A model generated the notes under the pieces. The model was given only the letters and a program-made list of their open reading frames with translations. It searched no databases and had not been told where the DNA came from. A program made the position numbers and the translations under genes. A stretch of 64,000 nt of DNA from NCBI RefSeq assembly GCF_014189535.1, contig NZ_CP050305.1, forward strand, positions 124,001 to 188,000, given 5' to 3'. Of the stretch, positions 39,079 through 48,486 are shown piece after piece (position 1 is the first letter of the stretch; each line of letters starts with the position of its first letter). The stretch comes from Rhizobium lusitanum. GTDB lineage: Bacteria; Pseudomonadota; Alphaproteobacteria; Rhizobiales; Rhizobiaceae.

Positions 39079-40122
39079 ATGGAGGCAACCGTGGACCAAT
39101 ATATAGGGCTTGATGTTTCATTGAAAGATACCGCAATCTCGATCCGCCAGGAGGGGAAGCGGATCTGGCGGGGGAAGTGTCCTTCGGATCCAAAACTTCT
39201 TGCAGAGATGATCCGCAAGCACGCGCCATACGCCAGGCGTGTCGTATTCGAGACGGGGCCGTTGTCGACGTGGTTCTATCATGCGCTGACGGCCGAGGGG
39301 GTGCCCGCTATCTGCATCGAAGCGCGGCACGCGCAAAAGGTATTGGGCGAGACGCTCAACAAGACCGATGCCAATGATGCGGATGGCTTGGCCCAACTGG
39401 CCGAAGCCGGCTTCTACAAGGCGGTCCGAGTAAAGTCGTTCGACAACATGCTGACGCGCACGCTGGTGGGGGCTCGCAATCAGCTGCTGAGCATCTCAAC
39501 CCAGCTTAACAATCAGATTCGCGGCCTGATGAAGACGTTCGGTCTCATTGTCCCCAAAGGGAAAGGTCGGGTGTTTGATGACAATGTGAGGGAACTCATA
39601 GATGGGAACGACGGGTTGGCAAGGATCATATTGCCTCTGCTTGAGGCGTGGGGCGGCATACGCAAGCGCGCGGCCGATCTCGATCACCAGTTGCTCGCAG
39701 TGGCACGGGAGAGCCAGGCTACGAAGCTGTTGATGACGATCCCAGGCATCGGCGCCGTCACGGCTGTTTCCTACGTCGCGGCGATTGAAGATCCAGACAA
39801 CTTCCGAACATCGCGCTCGGTTGGCGCCTGGCTCGGGCTGACAACACGGCGCTACCAGTCAGGCGAGGTCGACTATGACGGCCATATCTCTCGAAGAGGC
39901 GACAACCATCTACGGGGACTGCTCTATGAGGCGGCGACGGTGATCCTCACGAGGGCCAGTACCAAGAACGAGAGCAGTCTCAAAAGCTGGGGCCTCAAGC
40001 TGCGTGAGCGGTTGGGCTTCAAGCGCGCCGCGGTGGCGGTCGCCCGAAAGCTTGCGGTTATCATGCACAGCATGCTCAAGACAGGAGAAGTGTTCAATGC
40101 ATCGGCCGGCGCCACCGCGTAA
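39079..40122 (+). CDS. IS110-family transposase, full length
   Basis: 347 residues from ATG 39079 (start MEATVDQYIGLDVSLKDTAI). The N-terminal DEDD core residues are seen in YIGLDVSLKD, VFETGPLSTWF and KTDANDADGL. The C-terminal Transposase_20 part has IPGIGAVTAVSYVAAIEDPD and, later, GHISRRGDNHLRGLLYEAA with the serine/arginine-rich strand transferase region. IS110 elements use a bridge RNA from their non-coding ends; that RNA would lie in 38967-39078 or 40123-40300, but I cannot delimit it. Unlike the first IS110 copy (32320), this one is intact and belongs to a different subgroup. Confidence 0.9.
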   Translation: MEATVDQYIGLDVSLKDTAISIRQEGKRIWRGKCPSDPKLLAEMIRKHAPYARRVVFETGPLSTWFYHALTAEGVPAICIEARHAQKVLGETLNKTDANDADGLAQLAEAGFYKAVRVKSFDNMLTRTLVGARNQLLSISTQLNNQIRGLMKTFGLIVPKGKGRVFDDNVRELIDGNDGLARIILPLLEAWGGIRKRAADLDHQLLAVARESQATKLLMTIPGIGAVTAVSYVAAIEDPDNFRTSRSVGAWLGLTTRRYQSGEVDYDGHISRRGDNHLRGLLYEAATVILTRASTKNESSLKSWGLKLRERLGFKRAAVAVARKLAVIMHSMLKTGEVFNASAGATA

Positions 40123-40480
40123 GCGAAGTGCCAGTCTCCTTCCCTCAGCGCGTCAAAATTGATTTGAGGCACTGAGCGTCCCTGCTGCGGACGTGGGTTG
40201 GATCATTCCGTTTACACGGGCTGCAGTTCGTTGAGACTGCGCATTAAACATAGGAAGATCCTGCCTGCGAAAACCCATCATGCGGCGACATTTGTCGACC
40301 GCGGAGACAACCCTGCTCCCGGCACAGGACAACTCAGAAGAAAGCATGGCTACTGAGGCTCGACACAACCAATCAACTCACACCGCGTTGCCAGTCGCGC
40401 AACACGGCGAAGATACTCAATTGCCACGCCGTCTTGACTAACGGAACGCTATTAGACAACCCGGATCATCCTGCGGGGGC
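40123..40480. other. non-coding flank of IS110, no gene
   Basis: No coding sequence is recognisable. The first part is probably the 3' non-coding end of the IS110 element; the rest is a junction to the gene fragment that follows. Confidence 0.45.
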
Positions 40481-40945
40481 ATGCCACAAGCACCAGCCAA
40501 GATCCGAACCGGCGCAATCAACGTGCTCGCCCAATGGCTCGTGATCGACAAGGAGGGACCTGAGAAGGCTTGGACATCGATGATCGTGCCATTCTTCAAT
40601 CGGATCTGGCCAATGGAAAAGCGGTTCTTGGACAACGCCCATACGGTGCACTTAATCCGGCTCGCAGTCGGCGCGGGCGATCATTTCCCGTCCGCGATCG
40701 AGTTGCTGCGACCTTATATGCAGCCCTTCGCTCGCAGCGCTAGCTTGCATATGTTGACGGGTAGCGGCATCCCAAGCAAATTTCCGCATTCGACGTTGGA
40801 CCTACTTTGGATAGTGCTTAGATCCTCGGAAGCAACGTCTTTCGAACTTGCCGATATTCTCGACGAAATCGTTGCCGCCTTTCCCGAGATCGAAATCGAT
40901 CGCCGGTTTCAGTTTCTAGCACAGAAGGCCACGCGCTATCGGTAA
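40481..40945 (+). pseudogene. C-terminal fragment of an unidentified large protein
   Basis: A 154-codon frame that seems to be the end of a longer protein. It reads VLAQWLVIDKEGPEKAWTSM, WPMEKRFLDNAHTVHLIRLA, FPSAIELLRPYM, and STLDLLWIVL, a helical-repeat style often at the C-terminus of large defence proteins (from memory, of the type annotated DUF4020 behind SIR2). That match is tentative. There is no plausible ribosome site at ATG 40481, and coding character does not clearly continue upstream, so the front was probably lost to IS110. Its stop (40943-40945) overlaps the end of the next miniature element. Confidence 0.35.
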
Positions 40946-41402
40946 GTGGGGCAGATTGGGTGGCAAACGACCGCAGATCAAACTGATATCCGCAATCAGC
41001 CTCTATTTTGTTGGAGACGAAGTACAATAGGCTGCACGTGATGACCAGAACATGGGAAATGCAAAAATGATCATAGACAAAGCCCACGCGAAGCGAATTA
41101 TAGACCTCGTGGTTTCACTAGATCCCATCCTCAATAAGCTCGCCGAAGAAGTCACATCGATTGAGAACACCGAGCGTTCGAGGGAGCTAAGGGGAGCTCT
41201 CGCTGAAATCATGGGGCAGGCCATGATGGGTATCATTGTCCCGCTTGAGAAACTTTTTCCCGAGCTGAATCCCGATAAGGCCTGACGATAATCGTTGTTA
41301 TGAAAAACGCTCGTCGTGCGACCTACGCCGCTGCGTACCGCTGGCTCTGTTGGTCGCATTCCCAATCAAATGCAGAGCGCCACCCATTCTGCTCCACGTA
41401 CC
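40942..41402 (+). mobile_element. 461-bp miniature element with IS66-like ends and a passenger gene
   Basis: The left end at 40942-40964 (GTAAGTGGGGCAGATTGGGT, then GGC) and the right end at 41379-41402 (inverted: GGTACGTGGAGCAGAATGGG, then TGGC) are imperfect inverted copies of each other. They also match the ends of the IS66 element immediately downstream. Inside is no transposase but a 77-codon gene. This is the structure of a mobile insertion cassette mobilised in trans by the neighbouring transposase. Confidence 0.55.
41052..41285 (+). CDS. small hypothetical protein, passenger of the miniature element
   Basis: 77 residues, helical and acidic: KAHAKRIIDLVVSLDPILNK, EVTSIENTERSRELRGALAE and MGQAMMGIIVPLEKLFPELN. 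No family recognised. It resembles in size small helical antitoxin- or phage-accessory-like proteins, without specific support. It is the only gene between two IS66-like ends. Confidence 0.5.
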   Translation: MGNAKMIIDKAHAKRIIDLVVSLDPILNKLAEEVTSIENTERSRELRGALAEIMGQAMMGIIVPLEKLFPELNPDKA

Positions 41403-41409
41403 CCCATTT

Positions 41410-43309
41410 GGTACGTGGGGCAAAATCGGTGGCAGGGTCTCAGCGTCGCCGGATAGAAAGTGTGCATAACCGGGCGCGTTGAATCCTGTTGGTCGGCGCT
41501 GGGATTCCTAAGACGGGGCAAATCATGATTCGATCCAGGTATGGCAAAGAGACGCCTCCCCTCCCCCGAGCATGCCGACACGCTTTCACTGAATGCGTTG
41601 CGCAGTCTGGTGACGGGTTTGTTGCAGCGGTCGCAACAGGCGGAAGCGCGGCTTGATAGGCTCGAGGCCGAGACTATTCAGCTTCGCGACGAAAACGCAG
41701 CCCTTCGCTTGGAAAACACCCGGTTAAAAGTCGAGAACCAGCTGCTGCGCGACGAGATTGCGCGATTGAAAAATCTGCCGCCGCGACCGCCGTTTCGCTC
41801 CTCCGGAATGGAGAAGGTGGCGGATGCCACATCCGACGACAAATCGGTACCGAAGAAGAAACCCCGCGGCCCAAAGCTGGATGTGAAGCGGGTGAGCCGG
41901 CAGGAGATCCTGCGCGTCGATGCTCCTGATGGATCGCGCTTCAAGGGATACAGAAGCTTCTACGTTCGCGACCTGGTGCTCAAGGCGGAGCTCGTGCATT
42001 ACCGTCGTGAATGCTGGGTGACCCCGAATGGAAAGACGGTGCTGGCAGCCTTGCCAGCGGGGATTACGGGTGGCTATGGCGCCAACCTCAGACGGCTTTG
42101 CCTGATGCTCCACGCACATGGACAAGTGACGACCGCCCGACTGACGACATTGCTGAACGATATCGGTCTCGATATCTCCAAGCGTCAGATAGTGCGGCTT
42201 TTGACAAAAGAGTTCGATGGCTTTGTTGCCGAGGACTCGGCGGTGCTGCATGCCGGTCTTGTATCGTCGCCTTATGTGACGGTTGACGACACTGGCGCGC
42301 GGCATTCCCATAATAACTATTACACCACACATATCGGCGGCCCGAATTTTACCGTCTTCCGAACGACAAAATCGAAGTCTCGGCTGAATTTCCTGTCGCT
42401 GCTGCGCGGCAATTACCAGGATTATGTGCTCAACGATGCCGCATTCGATTATCTGCAAGAGCGCCGTGGCGATCCAGTCATGGTCGCCGGACTTAGGACG
42501 TTTGAACCGCAGCGCTTCTGCAACCAGGTGCCGTTCATGACGCATCTGGCCGAAAAGGGCGTCGATATCTTCGATCGGCAGGACATTGGCACACTCGCTG
42601 AAGCCGGCCTTTGGGGCGCCATCCGTCACCACGGTCTGATGGGCAACATGGTGATCGTGTCCGACGACGCCGGCCAGTTCCGCGTCGGCAATCACGCGCT
42701 GTGTTGGGTCCATGCAGAACGCCTTCTGCAAAAGCTCATGCCGGCCACCGCCAAGGAAGAGCGGCGGCTCACGATGGTTCGCGATCTGGTCTGGCGTTTC
42801 TACAAGATGCTAAAAGCTTACAAGCAGAAACCTTCACCGCAGGCTGCCCCTGCCTTCCGACGACGGTTCGACCGGATCTTCGCCTTGCGCACCGGTTATG
42901 AGGCACTCGACAAGCTGCTTGAGCGGCTGCATCGAAGGAAGAACGAGTTGCTGAAGGTGCTCGAGCATCCCGGCATCCCGCTGCACACCAACGCATCGGA
43001 AAATGACCTGCGGACTTTCGTCACGAAACGAAAAATCTCCGGCGGTACGATGAGCCGCGACGGCCGGGTCGCGCGAGACATCATGCTCGGTCTGATGAAG
43101 ACCTGCCAGAAGCTCGGGCTTTCTTTCTACCGCTATCTGGGAGACCGGCTTGGCCTGGGTAATGGAGATCGTCCCATCCCGCCTCTCTCGGCCACCATCC
43201 TCGCTCGGGCTTGAATGCTGTAACCGCCAGGGCTCACCAGCATTCAACGCTTTTGCCTGTCAAACCGGCAACGCCACCGAATGTGCCCCACTTACCCGCC
43301 CCACGTACC
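41410..43309 (+). mobile_element. IS66-family element (ISBst12-like, single-gene)
   Basis: The left end GGTACGTGGGGCAAAATCGG (41410-) matches the inverted right end at 43298-43309 (GCCCCACGTACC). Inside the right end a further IS66-like end (43273-43295) resembles the left end of the upstream miniature element. Only one gene, a TnpC-type transposase, is present, as in the ISBst12 subgroup, which lacks tnpA and tnpB. No 8-bp target duplication was found. Confidence 0.65.
41541..43214 (+). CDS. IS66-family transposase (TnpC-like)
   Basis: 557 residues. The N-terminus is a long leucine-rich coiled coil (residues 15-80) with a proline-rich linker. The core has VTVDDTGARHSHNNYYTTHI with the first acidic residue, VIVSDDAGQFRVGNHALCWV with the second, and HTNASENDLRTFVTKRKISG with the Glu near the C-terminus. 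No tnpA/tnpB accompany it, consistent with the single-gene IS66 subgroup. The reading frame is intact, so it may be active and able to move the adjacent miniature element. Confidence 0.9.
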   Translation: MAKRRLPSPEHADTLSLNALRSLVTGLLQRSQQAEARLDRLEAETIQLRDENAALRLENTRLKVENQLLRDEIARLKNLPPRPPFRSSGMEKVADATSDDKSVPKKKPRGPKLDVKRVSRQEILRVDAPDGSRFKGYRSFYVRDLVLKAELVHYRRECWVTPNGKTVLAALPAGITGGYGANLRRLCLMLHAHGQVTTARLTTLLNDIGLDISKRQIVRLLTKEFDGFVAEDSAVLHAGLVSSPYVTVDDTGARHSHNNYYTTHIGGPNFTVFRTTKSKSRLNFLSLLRGNYQDYVLNDAAFDYLQERRGDPVMVAGLRTFEPQRFCNQVPFMTHLAEKGVDIFDRQDIGTLAEAGLWGAIRHHGLMGNMVIVSDDAGQFRVGNHALCWVHAERLLQKLMPATAKEERRLTMVRDLVWRFYKMLKAYKQKPSPQAAPAFRRRFDRIFALRTGYEALDKLLERLHRRKNELLKVLEHPGIPLHTNASENDLRTFVTKRKISGGTMSRDGRVARDIMLGLMKTCQKLGLSFYRYLGDRLGLGNGDRPIPPLSATILARA

Positions 43310-43526
43310 GAGATTCTCAGGTTTCTGTTTCATTAACCATATGAATTAACGTAATACTTTTCCGCATAGGAAGCAAAATTGCCCATAACTTCCATCATGC
43401 ATAGCATTTCTTCTGACGCCTATCACTATCGATAAGTATCAAGTATCGATGGTGATATGACCTACTACTTGACCAACTTCGTTTTTGCGCCTATCGTCGC
43501 GCAGAATGTCGATTTGCAGGCTCTGA

Positions 43527-43820
<294 letters not shown>

Positions 43821-43822
43821 TC

Positions 43823-44242
43823 ATGTCTTTCGTCGTGGACGCCTCTATCGCCGCCAGCTGGTTTCTTCCCGATGAGCAGAGCGAAACCGCCGAGCGCCTG
43901 ATTGGCGCACTCGCCGTCACACCAGGCCTGGTTCCATCGCTGTTCTGGTTCGAGGCCCGCAATCTGTTTGTCATGGCCGAGCGCCGTGGTCGATTGCCGG
44001 CCGGGGCAGCGCTGACTGCGACATTGAAGCTGCGCAGTCTGCCACTCGACGACCGCGGCTCGGGCAATGATGTCGCCATCGTCGATCTCGCTATCCGGCA
44101 TGGCCTCTCGGGTTATGACGCCAGCTACGTTGCGCTTGCGAAATCTGCCAATGCGCCGTTGGCAACCGCCGACCGGAAGATGGCAAGCGCAGCCAGAAGC
44201 GAAGGCATTGCGATCGTGGGACCACTTGAGCATGAGCACTGA
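43823..44242 (+). CDS. vapC: VapC-family PIN-domain toxin
   Basis: 139 residues of PIN domain: VVDASIAASWFLPDE gives the first acidic residue, LFWFEARNLFVMAERRG the Glu, LSGYDASYVALA the next Asp, and PLATADRKM the fourth. PIN toxins are metal-dependent RNases that cleave tRNA or rRNA. It overlaps the recombinase start by 11 bases (ATG 44232 lies inside the vapC end), so the three genes are probably one transcription unit and VapBC is translationally linked to the integrase. Confidence 0.85.
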   Translation: MSFVVDASIAASWFLPDEQSETAERLIGALAVTPGLVPSLFWFEARNLFVMAERRGRLPAGAALTATLKLRSLPLDDRGSGNDVAIVDLAIRHGLSGYDASYVALAKSANAPLATADRKMASAARSEGIAIVGPLEHEH

Positions 44243-45398
44243 TCGGTATCCAGCGGATTTACCGGTTCTGAAGCGCGCCGAAGAACTCGATGCGCTCGAC
44301 GCCATTCTTCCCTTCGATCGCCGCGACCAGCTGGCAACGCTGCTGACTGACGACGATGTCGCCACTTTAAAACACCTGGCGCAAGAGGGCATGGGCGACA
44401 ATACGCTACGGGCGCTTGCCTCAGACCTTGGCTATCTCGAGGCCTGGTGCCAGCTTGCCACCGGCGCTCCCCTCCCCTGGCCGGCGCCCGAAAGCTTGGC
44501 TCTCAAATTCGTCGCCCATCACCTCTGGGATCCGGTCGAGCGCGCCGAGGATCCAAACCACGGCATGCCGGCCGAGGTCGAGGCGGCATTGCGCGCTGAA
44601 GGTTTTCTACGGGTCGACGGCCCGCATGCACCAGACACCGTGCGGCGGCGTCTGACCTCCTGGTCGATCCTGACGCGCTGGCGTGGCCTGACGGGATCCT
44701 TCACCGCTCCGTCCCTGAAGACTGCCCTGCGGCTGGCCGTTCGCGCTGCGCCGCGGCAACGCCGCCGCAAGAGCAAAAAGGCCGCGACCGGCGACATCCT
44801 GGCGAAACTCCTGGCAACCTGCGCCGGTGATCGTCTGGTCGATCGCCGCGATCGCGCGCTGCTGCTCCTCGCCTTCGCCTCCGGTGGCCGTAGGCGTTCG
44901 GAAGTGGCGGGCTTGCGGTTCGAGGACCTGATCGACGAGGAGCCAGTGCGTGCTGATCCGACCGACGCAAACTCCCCTCCCCTCCCCTGCCTGACGATCA
45001 GCCTCGGCCGCACCAAGACGACGACGGCCGATGATGACGAACACGTCGTGTTGATCGGCCGGCCGGTAATCGCCTTGAAACATTGGCTAGCGGAGGCCAA
45101 GATCGACACCGGCCCGGTGTTTCGACGCATCGATCAGTGGGGCAATATCGATCGGCGGGCATTGACGCCGCAATCGGTCAACTTCATCCTCAAGGCACGC
45201 GTCAAGCAGGCCGGCCTAGACCCGGAGATGTTCTCGGCGCATGGGCTGCGATCGGGCTATCTCACCGAGGCCGCCAATCGTGGCATCCCCCTCCCCGAGG
45301 CCATGCAGCAGTCGCAGCACAAGTCGGTGACGCAGGCGGCGAGCTACTACAACAATGCCGAACGCAAAAATGGACGAGCTGCCAGGCTGGTGATCTAG
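44232..45398 (+). CDS. tyrosine recombinase/integrase
   Basis: 388 residues from ATG 44232, starting within the end of vapC. The N-terminal SAM-like domain (DDDVATLKHLAQEGMGDNTL) is followed by a catalytic domain with the first Arg in ASGGRRRSEVAGL, the HxxR box in FSAHGLRSGYLTEAA and the catalytic Tyr in VTQAASYYNNAE. It resembles integrases common on rhizobial plasmids rather than phage integrases with strong DNA-binding arms. No attachment site or recombination-directionality gene is visible. The overlap with vapC suggests TA-linked maintenance of an integrating or dimer-resolving system. Confidence 0.9.
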   Translation: MSTDRYPADLPVLKRAEELDALDAILPFDRRDQLATLLTDDDVATLKHLAQEGMGDNTLRALASDLGYLEAWCQLATGAPLPWPAPESLALKFVAHHLWDPVERAEDPNHGMPAEVEAALRAEGFLRVDGPHAPDTVRRRLTSWSILTRWRGLTGSFTAPSLKTALRLAVRAAPRQRRRKSKKAATGDILAKLLATCAGDRLVDRRDRALLLLAFASGGRRRSEVAGLRFEDLIDEEPVRADPTDANSPPLPCLTISLGRTKTTTADDDEHVVLIGRPVIALKHWLAEAKIDTGPVFRRIDQWGNIDRRALTPQSVNFILKARVKQAGLDPEMFSAHGLRSGYLTEAANRGIPLPEAMQQSQHKSVTQAASYYNNAERKNGRAARLVI

Positions 45399-45616
45399 CG
45401 AGGCGTCTCGGCCAGTTGGTTCATGCGCGAAGACAGCCGACTCGCCCCCCGGTCGAACACATGGTTCCGGCTGGATCTGGAGGTCGCTCCATTTTTTTCG
45501 ATGCCACCTGAAATTGTCAGCTTGATACCGGTAAAGGCAGTAGATAGCCTGATGATGTTAGGTCTAACTCTGGCATGCCAGAGGTCTGGATATTTAGCAG
45601 CCCGAAGGGGGGAACC

Positions 45617-45928
45617 TTGAAACCTTTAGTCATTGCACCTGTATTATTCGCACTAATGTCTTTAAGTGCCTGTGAAACCTCGTCCCCATCCAACTCAGCA
45701 TCAAGATCAACCTCTGATGCCTGCGGTGCCTCTCGATATCAAAAGTTGGTAGGAGGTCCATCTTCCGCGACAACGGGGCTAAAAATACCCGGAGATTCAC
45801 GACACTACGGAAGCGAAGAACGGGTCGCTACCGATACCCCTACGCGCTTGAATTTCGTCCACAGCGGCACTGCGTTCCAATCCGTGACTAATCCGAAATC
45901 TAAGGTGATACGCGTGTTTTGCGGATGA
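45617..45928 (+). CDS. lipoprotein, I78-family peptidase inhibitor
   Basis: TTG 45617 is the start, with AAGGGGGG (45605-45612) just upstream; the ATG at 45575 would give no signal. The first 18 residues are a lipoprotein signal ending LSAC. The mature part matches the small I78 inhibitor pattern: CGASRYQKLVG near its front, then RHYGSEERVATDTPTRLNFV and a C-terminal VIRVFCG. I78 proteins inhibit serine peptidases; a periplasmic or surface role is likely. A second lipoprotein gene follows 147 bases downstream. Confidence 0.65.
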   Translation: MKPLVIAPVLFALMSLSACETSSPSNSASRSTSDACGASRYQKLVGGPSSATTGLKIPGDSRHYGSEERVATDTPTRLNFVHSGTAFQSVTNPKSKVIRVFCG

Positions 45929-46075
45929 AAGCCCAGTAAAGCCAGATCAAAGTGGCATCTGCGAATAAGCAGGGTGAAATAATCCCTGTCGCGCCCGCAA
46001 AAACATACGTTTAGCGCACGTATCGCCGCCGCAACCCGGTGCCGGATCACAATCATACCCATCTAGGAATTTGCA

Positions 46076-46552
46076 ATGCGATTTTCACTGCCCTTGATCG
46101 CTGGGCTTGCTCTGATGACTGCTCTCTCCAGCTGTGTGACGACGCCGCACGTAGCCTCCCCTCCCCCAGCAGGTTGGAAGCGTTTCCATGCCTCTAAAGG
46201 TGGCTGTGCCATTGCTGTTCCGGATTGGATGAAAATAGCCGATGGTGCGGCAGGCGCCGCTCAGACCCAGCCTGGCAACGCGAGCCGAATTACGGTTGTG
46301 TTCTTCTTGCCCGAACTCGGCGACTATCAGCGCACTACCAGGGTCATGTCGATGGTCGATCCAAGCATGAAAGTCATGAGCCAATCAGGGCGCGGGACCA
46401 TCGGCGTAGTCAACACATCTGCGGGCAGCCTGTGGACGATTATTAGCAACACCACGCCTGCTTGCAGCGTTAAGATTACCAGTTACGCGCCGCCTACCGG
46501 TGGGATTCCGGTTGTTATTTCGACAATGGCCGCGCAATTGGGGCCGGAATAG
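46076..46552 (+). CDS. lipoprotein of unknown function
   Basis: 158 residues starting with a lipoprotein signal (MRFSLPLIAGLALMTALSSC, Cys at residue 20). The mature region is a beta-rich sequence (CAIAVPDWM, ITVVFFLPELGDYQ, TIISNTTPACSVKITSY). No family recognised. It follows the I78-like lipoprotein on the same strand. Confidence 0.6.
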   Translation: MRFSLPLIAGLALMTALSSCVTTPHVASPPPAGWKRFHASKGGCAIAVPDWMKIADGAAGAAQTQPGNASRITVVFFLPELGDYQRTTRVMSMVDPSMKVMSQSGRGTIGVVNTSAGSLWTIISNTTPACSVKITSYAPPTGGIPVVISTMAAQLGPE

Positions 46553-47799
46553 GCCCCTGCTACCCAGACCCGATTACACCCGGCCCACCCAGAGGGCACA
46601 GCGTTGGTTTCCCGCTGCACAACGCTGTCCCTCAATAGGTGTCGTCGCCCAGCTTTTTTGAAGGGAGTTGCGAAGCTGCGGCCGCCCTGGATCGGACGGG
46701 CACTATCGGCCAGATTCGGGTTCTGCGGCGCAAAACGATCGTGTATCATTCTCGAGCTCAACGGGAGAGATCGATTGGGTAACTACGTTGTCCGCTTTCT
46801 CGATACTCGGCGCACAATCATTGTGCTGACCAATCACCGTGGCGTTCCAGCCCCGCGCATCCGGGCGCACCAGGTTGGGCAAATCCTTTTCAGCGAATGA
46901 GATATCCCGCACGGGATCGAGAAGTGCAATCTATACCTCTGCGGTTGGTGACAGCACGTCGCCTTTTCCGGAGACTTCCTGTGGGATTGCGCGGCGAAAG
47001 CGACCGCTTCACAATGACGGCAGAAGAGCTTGGCGCCGGCGGGCACCGATCGAAACTGTTCGATCGGCGAGCCATCAGAAGGATCGGAAAACCGATTATC
47101 TGGCTATGGCATTCAACGATCCAACAAAAGCCGCTCGAGCCTGCCGGGTGGATTCTCCGAAAATAAATCTTTGAATAATTTTGAAACAACACGTGGGCGC
47201 AAACCAGCACTTTCATCGATCAGCACCAGCGAGAACTTTTTGATCTCGATGGTGATTGTGCGTGCATCGTCGATGCGACGATACCTTCGCGAATCGAGCG
47301 AATTGAAGCCATTCTGTGTTGCCCATGCAGCTATAGTCTGCGCCGTCATGACGTGTCCCATTGCGGAGACGAAGACGGCGACCACGCGCGTTCAAATCAT
47401 TCCGCTGCTCAGTGAATAGCTTGGGTGAATCGAAGAGATCCAGAGCCAAATTGACTAGACCGAAAATTGTCTGAGGGCTGTTGCAAGTTAGACTCACGCC
47501 TCAAGGCGCGTGGCAGGCCTGCCAGGCAATCTTGGGCCTCGGGAATGTCGGCTGGCCGTGGCCGCGCCTATCTGGACGAACTGATTGTGTCGGCACTTAC
47601 ATATGAAAGACGTCGAAAGGGTCGTTGACGCGATCCTGGTGCCTACCCATTTGGGCGGTCTATACGCGTGACGATGGTGGTTGTATCGTTGAGGCGTTCA
47701 CTACCCGGTGGACTTTACTTCGCCAGGCGTCCACGCCCCCAACCAAAAGACGCCTGGCGGCCCCTTCAAACCGCAAGCCGACCAAGTGCAAAGCCCCGT
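46553..47799. other. decayed region without intact gene
   Basis: More than 1.2 kb with only short, overlapping frames on both strands and no ribosome sites or familiar motifs. A frame at 47113-47385 (minus) has some coding-like stretches but no recognisable domain. The region probably contains remains of older insertions upstream of repABC. Confidence 0.4.
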
Positions 47800-48127
47800 C
47801 TAGGCGCTCTTGGAGCCGTGTCTTGATCGCTCCGCGATGCTGGAGAGATCAACCTTTTTGCCGGCAACGTCAGCAACGATCTTCAGCGTTCCACCGAGTG
47901 ATTCAGCATAATCCCGGAGCTTCGATAGTTTCATGTCGGCACGCTTCTCCAACCTGGATATATTGGTCTGCTTGAAGCCGGTTCCGGCGGAAACGTCCTC
48001 TTGCGTCCGACCAGCAAGCGCGCAGTTCCCTGAGGTTGCGGGCGGTGATCAGTTCGTCCGCACGCTTCGCAATGGCTCGCTGTTCGTCAACGGGAAGGTC
48101 GTTTATCAGCTTGTCCAGATCGTCCAT
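47800..48127 (-). pseudogene. XRE-family (HigA-like) antitoxin, frameshifted
   Basis: From ATG 48127 the minus strand reads MDDLDKLINDLPVDEQRAIA and ADELITARNLRELRA, the N-terminal helix of a HigA-type antitoxin. Then the frame breaks, and the helix-turn-helix continues in another frame as AGRTQEDVSAGTGFKQTNIS and RLEKRADMKLSKLRDYAES to a stop at 47800. The length (328 bases) is not a multiple of three, confirming one indel. Just upstream (48128-48200) a possible end of a RelE-like toxin (YDEHLAELEK) is also visible. Confidence 0.55.
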
Positions 48128-48322
48128 GTGTCTTCTCCAGCTCTGCCAGATGTTCATCGTATCGTCAGCCACCCGACTTAGCACTGCCATCTCTACGATT
48201 GCTGTGCGCCGGGGCGGTATGCGATCCACCTCTGATTTGCAATGCGTTTGGGCCAGGAGTCAGGTGATATCGAGCAAGAGTTAGCTGGTTCTCGCCTGTC
48301 GAGACCAATGCCAGAGCCAAGA

Positions 48323-48338
48323 GTTGCCAGGTGGCAAC
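48323..48338. promoter_or_regulatory. parS: parS-like centromere site 1
   Basis: GTTGCCAGGTGGCAAC, a 16-base palindrome except for the central two bases, 150 bases before repA. Its reverse complement occurs again inside repB (49748-49763). RepB proteins bind 16-bp palindromes of the GTT-N10-AAC form in repABC plasmids. Confidence 0.7.
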
Positions 48339-48486
48339 TTGTATCTCCAAAGGTCGAGATAGGGACGCATATGCTGACAGCCTGTGTATGTTAAGCTTTC
48401 GTTAACCCTTATTTCCTTGCCAAGAATCGCGACTCGCGGCATCTTCCCTACGAAATATTCGTCCACTTGGGAGAATTATCGTAGTT

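Noticed and set aside
41724..42731. 335-codon minus-strand frame inside IS66
   Set aside because: Antisense to the transposase with complete catalytic motifs.
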